Shown here: positions 57,630 to 64,000 of the stretch, in pieces
Numbering within the stretch: the stretch's first letter is position 1
How the letters are laid out: each line of letters starts with the position of its first letter
From: Geobacter sp. UBA5730
Lineage (GTDB): Bacteria > Desulfobacterota > Desulfuromonadia > Geobacterales > Pseudopelobacteraceae
Direction of reading: 5' to 3'
Length of the DNA: 64,000 nucleotides
NCBI GenBank assembly: GCA_002419465.1
Contig: DIGE01000012.1
Span: 17,538-81,537, forward strand
Made by a program: the position numbers and the translations under genes
Notes under the pieces: generated by a model
The model's input: the letters and a program-made list of their open reading frames with translations, nothing else
Database searches by the model: none
What the model was told of the DNA's origin: nothing

Positions 57630-58733
57630 ATGCCCAAACAGTATATTGCCGACCTGAAGGACCGCGACAGCATCGATTCCCCGTTCATGGTCAAGGAAAA
57701 GACCCTGGCCATGGCCAAAAACGGCAAGCCGTACATGAACCTGAAGTTCATGGACAAGAGCGGCGAGATCGACGGCAAGCTGTGGGACAAGGTGGACGAA
57801 CTGGACAAGGTATTCCAGAAGGGCGACTTCGTGCAGATTCGCGGCACCGCCTCGCTCTACATGGGCAAGATGCAGCTGGTGGCCAAGGAGATCAAGCGGC
57901 TGGAGGAGGAGGGGGTTGATCTGGCCGATTTTGTGCCGGTCTCGCCGGTGCCGCTGGCTGAGATGCAGGCCGAGCTGGACACGGTGGTGGCCTCGCTGAC
58001 CAATCCCCACCTGAAGGGGTTGATGGACGGTTTTCTGGCCGACCAGCAGTTCATGGCCGGTTACTGCAAGGCCCCGGCCGCCAAGGGGATGCATCACGTC
58101 TATCTGGGGGGGCTCTTGGAACACTCCCTGGCGGTGGTGCGGCTGGTGGACGCCATGGTGCCGCTCTACCCGGACCTGAATCGTGACCTGCTGGTGGTGG
58201 GGGCGCTGCTGCACGATCTGGGCAAGGTGGCCGAGCTGTCCTATGAACGGGCCTTTGAGTACACCGATGAAGGTCGGCTGATCGGTCATATCAGTATCGG
58301 CGTGGAGATGCTGACCGAACGGATCGCCACCGTGGCCGGTTTCCCGCGGGAGCTGGCCATGCTGCTGAAACACCTGCTGCTCTCCCACCACGGCCAGTAC
58401 GACTATGGCTCTCCCAAACGTCCCAAGACCGTGGAAGCCACCATCCTGCACTATCTGGATGACCTGGACTCCAAGATCAACGGCATTCGTTCCCACATCG
58501 CCAAGGAGACCGCCCAGGGCAATCGCTGGACCAGCCACCACCGGCTGTATAACCTGTACTTCTTCACCGGCAACGGCACCGAGGAAGAGCAGGAATTGAC
58601 CGCCCTGTCCGAGCCGCTGGTCGAGGCCGCCCCCGAACTGGGCAAAAAAGAGCCGACGCCGGTCAGAACCGGCTTCGGCAATCAACCGTTCGAAGCCCTG
58701 CAAGGTTTGCAGCTGGGTAACGACCGTCAGTAG
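57630..58733 (+). CDS. OB-fold/HD-domain 3'-5' exoribonuclease, YhaM-like
   Basis: A 367-residue protein. Residues about 8-95 form an OB fold (PFMVKEKTLAMAKNGKPY, GEIDGKLWDKVDE) and about 150-300 an HD phosphohydrolase (HHVYLGGLLEHSLAVVRL, LLHDLGKVAELSY, LLKHLLLSHHGQYDYGSP). This arrangement is that of the YhaM/CBF1 family of 3'-5' exoribonucleases. The gene is convergent with an AsmA gene. The C-terminal residues (GNQPFEALQGLQ) are variable. Confidence 0.85.
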   Translation: MPKQYIADLKDRDSIDSPFMVKEKTLAMAKNGKPYMNLKFMDKSGEIDGKLWDKVDELDKVFQKGDFVQIRGTASLYMGKMQLVAKEIKRLEEEGVDLADFVPVSPVPLAEMQAELDTVVASLTNPHLKGLMDGFLADQQFMAGYCKAPAAKGMHHVYLGGLLEHSLAVVRLVDAMVPLYPDLNRDLLVVGALLHDLGKVAELSYERAFEYTDEGRLIGHISIGVEMLTERIATVAGFPRELAMLLKHLLLSHHGQYDYGSPKRPKTVEATILHYLDDLDSKINGIRSHIAKETAQGNRWTSHHRLYNLYFFTGNGTEEEQELTALSEPLVEAAPELGKKEPTPVRTGFGNQPFEALQGLQLGNDRQ

Positions 58734-58738
58734 CCGGT

Positions 58739-60754
58739 CTACCTGCCGAACAACCCTTTCAACCCCTTTTCCAGCAGCTGCTGTTCCGGTTGCTGAGTTC
58801 CCGCTGCCCCCTGTTTTCCTTTCAACAGCCGCCGGCCCAATTCCTCCTGCAGCTTGCCCTTGAGGTGTGCCCCGGCCAGGGACGCATCGAGGGTGAAACG
58901 GGGGGAACCAACGGTACCGACCACCTTGAGCGGCATAACGCCCCAGCCCTGACTGTCGGTCAGGAACCGTCCCAGATCGCCCCGGGCCACCTGTCCGGTG
59001 ATGGCCGGCGACAGGCGGATATCCAGCCCCATGTTCAGACTTTTGTCAAACCCGGCGGTGCCGCTGGTCTTGATGTGGGCATCGCTGCCATCCAGCTCGG
59101 AATTGAGCGTCACCACCCCGCCCTTGATCCCGAGGGTGCCGCCGTAGCGGGCAAAACGCAGTATCCGCAGAGCATCTGCCTTCAAGAAACCAGCCAGCCC
59201 CTGCATAAAGCCGCTGCCGGTCAATTTACCATCCGTCATGGCAAAGTTGCCTTGTCCGGCCAGATTACGTTTGATCGACTCCGGCAGGGCGCCACTACCC
59301 TGCAGCCCGACATTCAACCCCAGGCTGCCAAAGACCGTGCCGCTGGCCTTGGGTGCAAAGGCCGACACCAACTGGTCTGCCTGAACCCCCTGCACGGTCA
59401 ACTGGGTGCTGTAGCTGTAGCCTTTGACCCCCAGATTGATCCGGGCAGTGTCGCTGAAGCTGCCGCCGGCCACGCCACCTTTCAGGCTTTCAACGGTTAC
59501 AACATTGTCGACCAGCCGCCAGGCCAGGGCGGGTTTGCTGATGGTCAGGGTGCGGAAGATCAGGCTGTTCAGGTTGACCGTGCCGTCAGCCTCGAGCGGC
59601 AGATTGAGCGGGCCGGGTTCGGGCTTGGACCGGGCTGGTGCGGCAGGTGTCCCGGTTGTTCCAGCCGATGCCGCCGCTGCCTTTGGTTTGGCGGGCATGA
59701 TTTGGTTCAGATCAAGCTTGTCTCCGCTGACCGCCACGCTCAGGTTGATCGGTGTAGCGGTCAGGTTGGAACCCTTCAGGCCAACCGCCAGCTTTTGGCC
59801 GGCCACCGTCACGGTCAGATCCTGGGAGGCCAGATTGTCCTTGCCCAGCAGCAGCAGGCCGGAAAGTGACGGCCGCATCCCGCCGACGCTCAGCTGGATG
59901 TCGCTCAGCTTGATCTCGCCACTCTGCAGCAGCTGTTTGGGCTGCTTGGTCTGGCCGGCCAACTTCAGGCGCAGCTCCAGCCCACCGGCCAGGTCAAATT
60001 TTCTGGCCTTTTCTGCCAGTGACGGAGGCAGTCCGGACACCAGCTTGGCAAGGTTGCTGACGATGATGGTGCTGGTCAGCGCAATGGCGGGGCTGGTGCC
60101 GACCTTGGCGGCAGTGCCGGTTGTGTCAAAGGTGGCGCCACCTGGCAGGGTCGCCTGCAGGGAGATCGGGAATTCGCCGTCCAGCGAGATGGTGCTGGCG
60201 GTAAACCGGATGGCGCTGATCTCGGTCTGGTATGGCTTGCCACCCAGCCCCTGACGATCATCAAAGATCACCTTGCCATCACTGAGGGTCACCTGCGAGA
60301 CAGCCAGATCGATCAGGCTCTTGCCCTTGGGTTCGGCCGCTGGAACTGGCTGCTGTTTCTTGACCAGCAGATCGCTGAAGTTGAAACTGCCGTCAGCATA
60401 CCGGACTATCCGCACCAGCGGCGACTCCAGCCGGACCTCCTTGATCTCAACCTTTTTGCGCAACAGCGGCCACAACCGGTAATCCAGCCGCAGGGCGCCT
60501 GCCTTCAGAAACGGCTGGCTGCCCTCCCTGTCCTGAACCACCAGATCGTGCAGCCGGATGCCGGAAAAGATACTGACCGAGACATCCCCCAGGCTGACCT
60601 GGCGGTTGATGGCCGCCGAGATCTTGGGCAGGACGGTCTTTTTGACCAGCTCCGGCGAGATTGCCAGCTTGACCAGGATGGTCAGTCCAACCAGCAGGAT
60701 GAGCACAACTCCTGCGCAGATACCGGCGAGCTTCAGCAACGTTTGGCGGTTCAT
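58739..60754 (-). CDS. AsmA-family protein
   Basis: A 671-residue protein with an N-terminal membrane helix (LAGICAGVVLILLVGLTILV, residues 9-28) and a long beta-rich periplasmic part with AsmA blocks: INRQVSLGDVSVSIFSGIRLHD, a second part with PLNLPLEADGTVNLNSLIFR, and the C-terminal NFAMTDGKLTG, TSGTAGFDKSLNM. AsmA-like proteins are bridge-type lipid transporters linked to outer-membrane lipid homeostasis. A Pro/Ala-rich linker lies near residues 350-380. Neighbour to a small membrane protein and dtd on the minus strand. Confidence 0.85.
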   Translation of the reverse strand: MNRQTLLKLAGICAGVVLILLVGLTILVKLAISPELVKKTVLPKISAAINRQVSLGDVSVSIFSGIRLHDLVVQDREGSQPFLKAGALRLDYRLWPLLRKKVEIKEVRLESPLVRIVRYADGSFNFSDLLVKKQQPVPAAEPKGKSLIDLAVSQVTLSDGKVIFDDRQGLGGKPYQTEISAIRFTASTISLDGEFPISLQATLPGGATFDTTGTAAKVGTSPAIALTSTIIVSNLAKLVSGLPPSLAEKARKFDLAGGLELRLKLAGQTKQPKQLLQSGEIKLSDIQLSVGGMRPSLSGLLLLGKDNLASQDLTVTVAGQKLAVGLKGSNLTATPINLSVAVSGDKLDLNQIMPAKPKAAAASAGTTGTPAAPARSKPEPGPLNLPLEADGTVNLNSLIFRTLTISKPALAWRLVDNVVTVESLKGGVAGGSFSDTARINLGVKGYSYSTQLTVQGVQADQLVSAFAPKASGTVFGSLGLNVGLQGSGALPESIKRNLAGQGNFAMTDGKLTGSGFMQGLAGFLKADALRILRFARYGGTLGIKGGVVTLNSELDGSDAHIKTSGTAGFDKSLNMGLDIRLSPAITGQVARGDLGRFLTDSQGWGVMPLKVVGTVGSPRFTLDASLAGAHLKGKLQEELGRRLLKGKQGAAGTQQPEQQLLEKGLKGLFGR

Positions 60755-60789
60755 GGGGTTCTCCTTACGCAGCCAGGGTAAAAATGAAA

Positions 60790-61098
60790 TCAGCGAGGTG
60801 CTACCGGTTGACCGGTGGCGGGAACCGGCTGATTGCGATGTTTCTTGAAATAGGGGTCGTTTTTGGCCTTATCCACCAATGAGACCGCCAGCAGGACCCC
60901 CAACAGCAGGGCTACAGCGGCGCTGATCCGCTGCCGGGTGGTGCCGAAGGCCAATGGCAGCACGGCGCAGGTGACGGAGACAAACACCAGCAGAAAGCTG
61001 GCGGTGGGTGATCCTACCAGTCCACCGGCCACCAGCAGCAACCAGGCCATCCAGAAACCGCCGCTCACCAGCGCTTCTTTAAGACTACCAACCTGCAT
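60790..61098 (-). CDS. Small hydrophobic protein of unknown function
   Basis: A 102-residue protein with about three hydrophobic segments: GFWMAWLLLVAGGLVG, ASFLLVFVSVTCAVLPLAFG and ISAAVALLLGVLLAVSLV, then a polar tail (DPYFKKHRNQP). Good ribosome-binding site GGAGG before the ATG at 61098. No family recognised. Between dtd (5 bases) and the AsmA gene on the minus strand, so probably one operon. Confidence 0.7.
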   Translation of the reverse strand: MQVGSLKEALVSGGFWMAWLLLVAGGLVGSPTASFLLVFVSVTCAVLPLAFGTTRQRISAAVALLLGVLLAVSLVDKAKNDPYFKKHRNQPVPATGQPVAPR

Positions 61099-61103
61099 CC
61101 CTG

Positions 61104-61544
61104 TTACCTCCGTTCCAGAATGAACGTCACCGGCCCGTCGTTGACCAGCGCCACCTGCATGTCGGCCTGAAAGATGCCGGTGGCCACCGCAACCCCCTGA
61201 CCCTTGAGCGCCTCCACAAAATACTGATACAGCCGTTTTCCTTCATCGGGCGGTGCGGCAGTGTCAAAGGATGGCCGCCGCCCCTTGTCGCAATTGCCGG
61301 CCAGGGTGAACTGTGAGACCGCCAGCACCGCGCCGTCGATATCAGTCAGCGAACGGTTCATCTTGCCGTCGTCATCCTCGAAGATCCGCAACCCCACGAT
61401 TTTCTCAGCCAGCCAGTCCGCCGGGGCCTCACGGTCACCTTTTTCCACCCCCACCAGCACCATGATCCCCTGGCCGATCCGGCCAGCCACGACACCATCC
61501 ACCGTCACCGACGCGGAACTAACCCGCTGAATCACCGCCTTCAT
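61104..61544 (-). CDS. dtd: D-aminoacyl-tRNA deacylase
   Basis: A 146-residue DTD protein that removes D-amino acids from tRNA. Family blocks: [59 protein letters not shown] (usual SQFTL), and the GPVTFILE segment at the end holding the GP motif. Length matches the family. It lies 1 base after the DUF362 gene and 5 bases before the small hydrophobic gene. Confidence 0.93.
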   Translation of the reverse strand: MKAVIQRVSSASVTVDGVVAGRIGQGIMVLVGVEKGDREAPADWLAEKIVGLRIFEDDDGKMNRSLTDIDGAVLAVSQFTLAGNCDKGRRPSFDTAAPPDEGKRLYQYFVEALKGQGVAVATGIFQADMQVALVNDGPVTFILERR

Positions 61545-62648
61545 CTACAGCTTCACCAGTTCATAGTTCCGGCTACCCAGACCCACCTTTTCGGCGTGTT
61601 CCAGCTGTACCTCCCAGGGAATGCGGGGAGAGACGCCCCGAAACTTATCGCCACCAGGCTCATGGCCGGTTTGCAAGGCTGAATCCTGGTTGCCCCGCGC
61701 ATTGTTGACCAGATCGGCGCAGGCCTGGTCCAAAGCCACCGGGTCGGTGGAGGCGCAGATGCCGATGTCATTGACGATCGGGGCGTCGCAGTGGCCGTAG
61801 CAATCACAGGCTGGCGAAACCTGGGTGATGAAGTTCAGGTAAAGCGCCTTGCCCTGCTTGTTGGCAACCGCCCCGGTGGCGTACTCGGCCATCTTTTTCA
61901 TCACCAGGTCGGCTGCCTCGCTCCATTGAATGTTAACCGCCTTGGTGGGACAGACCGAGATGCAGCGTGAGCAACCGACACACGCCTCGGCGTCGATCAG
62001 CGCCTTGCCCGCAACCATGGCAATGGCGCCGTGGGCACAGGACTTCAGACAGAGCGTGCAGCCGGTGCAATGCTTGGCCGAGACCACCGGCGCCACGGTG
62101 GAGTGCTGCACCAGCTTGCCCTTGCGGGAGGCGCAGCCCATACCCAAATTTTTAATCGCTCCGCCAAAGCCGGTCAATTCATGGCATTTGAAGTGGGACA
62201 GCGCCACCAAAGCATCGGCTTCCACAATCTCGCTGCCGATGTAGACCTCTTTCAGCAGCTCACCCGCGATCGGCACCGTCACCTCGCTCACCCCCCGCAG
62301 GCCGTCGCTGATGATCAAGGGTGCATTGACCACGGCATAGGCAAAACCGTTCTCGATGCCGCAGGACAGGGCCGAGACCGCCTCCTTGCGCTCACCGGGG
62401 TAGAGGGTGGAGGAGTCGGTCAGAAACGGTTTGGCACCCAGTTTTTTCAGTTCATCCACCACCCGCCGCACAAAAATCGGCCGGATAAAGGCACTGTTGC
62501 CTTTCTCGCCAAAATGGATCTTGACCGCGGTCAGATCACCCTCGGCCACCCGCTGCGCCAGACCGCACGATGCCAGCAGTTTGCTGATCTTGTCGAACAG
62601 GTTTTCCTTATGGCTGGCTCGCATATCAGCAAAAAACACCTTGGACAT
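61545..62648 (-). CDS. DUF362-family protein with two 4Fe-4S ferredoxin motifs
   Basis: A 367-residue protein. N-terminal DUF362 part (AVKIHFGEKGNSAFIRPIF, GAKPFLTDSSTLYPGERK) continues into two ferredoxin motifs C-x2-C-x2-C-x3-C: CTGCTLCLKSC and CVGCSRCISVC. A further Cys-rich piece is ACDCYGHCD. It may transfer electrons; function unknown. ATG 62648 follows GGAGGAAATC. Divergent from hcp with 133 bases between. Confidence 0.88.
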   Translation of the reverse strand: MSKVFFADMRASHKENLFDKISKLLASCGLAQRVAEGDLTAVKIHFGEKGNSAFIRPIFVRRVVDELKKLGAKPFLTDSSTLYPGERKEAVSALSCGIENGFAYAVVNAPLIISDGLRGVSEVTVPIAGELLKEVYIGSEIVEADALVALSHFKCHELTGFGGAIKNLGMGCASRKGKLVQHSTVAPVVSAKHCTGCTLCLKSCAHGAIAMVAGKALIDAEACVGCSRCISVCPTKAVNIQWSEAADLVMKKMAEYATGAVANKQGKALYLNFITQVSPACDCYGHCDAPIVNDIGICASTDPVALDQACADLVNNARGNQDSALQTGHEPGGDKFRGVSPRIPWEVQLEHAEKVGLGSRNYELVKL

Positions 62649-62679
62649 GATTTCCTCCACAAATTAAGTGCACTTTTTT

Positions 62680-62691
62680 TGACCATGGTCA
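62680..62691. promoter_or_regulatory. Palindromic regulatory site upstream of hcp (CRP/FNR-like)
   Basis: TGACCATGGTCA is a perfect 12-base palindrome; with flanking bases it reads TTGACCATGGTCAT, resembling the TTGA-N6-TCAA layout of CRP/FNR-family regulators such as FNR, NnrR/DNR or HcpR. It lies about 90 bases before the hcp ATG and 32 bases before the DUF362 gene on the other strand. Regulator identity is inferred. Confidence 0.5.
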
Positions 62692-62709
62692 TGCAATTCA
62701 AGTTTTGGC

Positions 62710-62760
62710 TGGTATAGTTTTCATACCATACAAACGTCCAGAACGCATCTCTTCGGATGC
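62710..62760 (+). promoter_or_regulatory. hcp promoter/leader repeats
   Basis: TGGTAT (62710-62715) and ATACCA (62723-62728) form an inverted repeat around AGTTTTC; TATAGT within it can be a -10 box. GCATC (62745-62749) and GATGC (62756-62760) form a short hairpin just before the ribosome-binding site AAAGGAGG. Likely promoter and leader of hcp. Confidence 0.45.
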
Positions 62761-62781
62761 ACCACAAAAGGAGGATACACT

Positions 62782-64000
62782 ATGAGCATGTTCTGTAACC
62801 AGTGTGAGCAGGCCGCCAACGGGACCGGCTGCAATATCTCGGGAGTCTGCGGGAAAAAACCTGACGTAGCTGCCCTGCAGGATCTGTTGCTGTACGGCCT
62901 GAAATCCCTGGCCCTGTACGCCGACAAGTTGGGCCGTGACAAGGAGATCGACCGCTTCACCATCGAGGGCCTGTTCACCACCGTTACCAACGTGGACTTC
63001 GACGCCGACGCCATCGCCAAGCTGATCCAACGCTGCTACCAGCTGAAAGAGAAGGCCAAGGCCGCTGCCCTGTTGAAGGGAATCAGTATCTCCAACCCGG
63101 CGGCCGATTGGCAGCCCCCAGCCGATCTGGCCGCCATGGTGGCCCAAGGCGAGCAGCACGGCATCAACACCCAGCATGTCAATGAAGATATCCGTTCCGT
63201 GATCGAGATCCTGATGTACGGCCTGAAGGGGATGGCCGCCTACATGGATCACGCCATGATCCTGGGCAAGAGCAACGACGAGGTGATGGCCTTTTTCCAG
63301 AAGGCGTTGGCCGCCACCACCGATGGCTCCTTGGGCCTGATGGACTTTGTGGGTCTCTGCATGGAGTGCGGCAAGCAGAACCTGACCACCATGGGTCTCT
63401 TGGACGCCGTCCACAACGAAACCTACGGCAGCCCCACCCCCACCGCTGTCAATCTGGGCACCAAGGCGGGCAAGGGGATCCTGGTCACCGGCCACGACCT
63501 GAAGATGCTGGAAGAGCTGCTCAAGCAGACCGAAGGCAAAGGGATCAACATCTACACCCACGGTGAGATGCTGCCGGCCCACGGCTATCCCGGCCTCAAG
63601 AAGTACTCCCACCTGGTGGGCAACTTCGGCGGCGCCTGGCAGGATCAGGCCAAGGAGTTCCCGCTGTTCCCCGGTGCGATCATCTTCAACACCAACTGCA
63701 TCCAGCGGCCGGCTGACTCCTACAAGGACCGCCTGTTTACCTGGGGTCTGGTGCAATGGCCCGATGTCAAGCATATCGAAGGGTGGGATTTCAGCGCAGT
63801 CATCAACAAGGCGTTGGCATGCCCCAGCCTGCCGGAAAACCCGGGCCAGGAGATCCTGGTGGGCTTTGCCCACAACGCCGTGCTGGGAGTGGCGGACAAG
63901 GTGATTGCGGCGGTCAAGGCCGGCCAGATCAGGCACTTCTTCCTGGTTGGCGGCTGCGACGGCGCCAAATCCGGCCGTAACTACTACACCGAGTTTGCCG
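62782..64000 (+). CDS. hcp: Hybrid-cluster protein (hydroxylamine reductase), partial
   Basis: Starts at ATG 62782 after AAAGGAGG and is open to the window end, so about 406 of about 550 residues are present. The N-terminal cluster Cys are C5, C8, C17 and C23 in MSMFCNQCEQAANGTGCNIS and following. Later family blocks include HGEMLPAHGYPGL, LVGNFGGAWQDQ, FNTNCIQRPADSYKDRLFTWGLV and FFLVGGCDGAKSGRNYYTEFA. Hcp reduces hydroxylamine or NO and belongs to nitrosative-stress response. Divergent from the DUF362 gene. Confidence 0.95.
   Translation, partial: MSMFCNQCEQAANGTGCNISGVCGKKPDVAALQDLLLYGLKSLALYADKLGRDKEIDRFTIEGLFTTVTNVDFDADAIAKLIQRCYQLKEKAKAAALLKGISISNPAADWQPPADLAAMVAQGEQHGINTQHVNEDIRSVIEILMYGLKGMAAYMDHAMILGKSNDEVMAFFQKALAATTDGSLGLMDFVGLCMECGKQNLTTMGLLDAVHNETYGSPTPTAVNLGTKAGKGILVTGHDLKMLEELLKQTEGKGINIYTHGEMLPAHGYPGLKKYSHLVGNFGGAWQDQAKEFPLFPGAIIFNTNCIQRPADSYKDRLFTWGLVQWPDVKHIEGWDFSAVINKALACPSLPENPGQEILVGFAHNAVLGVADKVIAAVKAGQIRHFFLVGGCDGAKSGRNYYTEFA

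Noticed and set aside
62698..63936. Antisense open frame over hcp
   Set aside because: The hcp frame is open to the window end with canonical cluster Cys; the minus-strand product has no features.

Overview
The window is most likely chromosomal DNA around the replication origin of a Desulfuromonadota/Geobacterales bacterium (Geobacter, Trichlorobacter or Pelobacter-like). This is inferred from the genes, not from a search. The pointers are the gene order rpmH-rnpA-yidD-yidC-mnmE-mnmG beside dnaA-dnaN-recF-gyrB-gyrA, futalosine-type menaquinone synthesis (mqnC), LptF/LptG, FlbD-MotA-MotB, a PilZ protein, a GGDEF/EAL protein, a hybrid-cluster protein and a CruF-like carotenoid protein. DnaA-box clusters on both sides of dnaA, an AT-rich trinucleotide run downstream of dnaA, and a change of dominant gene strand at about 21.7-22.0 kb place oriC here. 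A perfect parS centromere site lies between mnmE and mnmG.

Layout. 1-0.3 kb: remnant of an IS630-type transposase. 0.3-4.7 kb (minus): a four-gene operon of lipid or phospho-alcohol enzymes (CDP-alcohol phosphatidyltransferase with an N-terminal extension, diacylglycerol-kinase-like protein, nucleotidyltransferase-like protein, CDP-glycerol glycerophosphotransferase-like protein), with a metallophosphoesterase divergent from it. 5.8-15.2 kb (minus): LPS export permeases lptG/lptF, an NfuA-like scaffold, ABC-F and LolD/MacB-type ATPases, rlmH, rsfS, nadD, RNase D, mqnC and a thioesterase. 15.4-21.7 kb (minus): rsmG, mnmG, parS, mnmE, yidC, yidD, rnpA, rpmH. 21.7-38.2 kb (plus): origin, dnaA, dnaN, recF, gyrB, gyrA, an unrecognised 525-residue protein, gpsA, tRNA-Leu, a large radical-SAM protein and rng.

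38.2-49.3 kb: tRNA-Ser, a nucleoside phosphorylase-like protein, a CruF-like membrane protein, metY, a nitronate-monooxygenase-like protein, a DUF4143 ATPase, ahcY, a rhodanese, and a tight group of a GGDEF/EAL protein with a cysteine-rich sensor region, a YeeE/YedE transporter and a TusA-like protein. 49.3-51.8 kb (minus): motB, motA, flbD, a 42-residue ORF and a PilZ protein. 51.9-53.7 kb: a TPP riboswitch with terminator and then thiS-thiG-thiE. 53.8-56.1 kb: a YhcC-type radical-SAM protein and gltX. 56.3-57.6 kb: two toxin-antitoxin-type modules (a shortened TumE with a TumA-like partner, then Phd/PIN) with a palindromic operator. 57.6-64 kb: a YhaM-type nuclease, an AsmA-family protein, a small membrane protein, dtd, a DUF362 ferredoxin-domain protein, and divergently hcp, which runs off the window edge.

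Most of the window is compact housekeeping DNA. Unusual points are the lipid operon, the apparent lack of a standard start codon at the conserved N-terminus of lptF, parS far from any parAB, the cysteine-rich c-di-GMP protein coupled to sulfur-handling genes, the two adjacent toxin-antitoxin-type modules, and several strong inverted repeats in leader regions.
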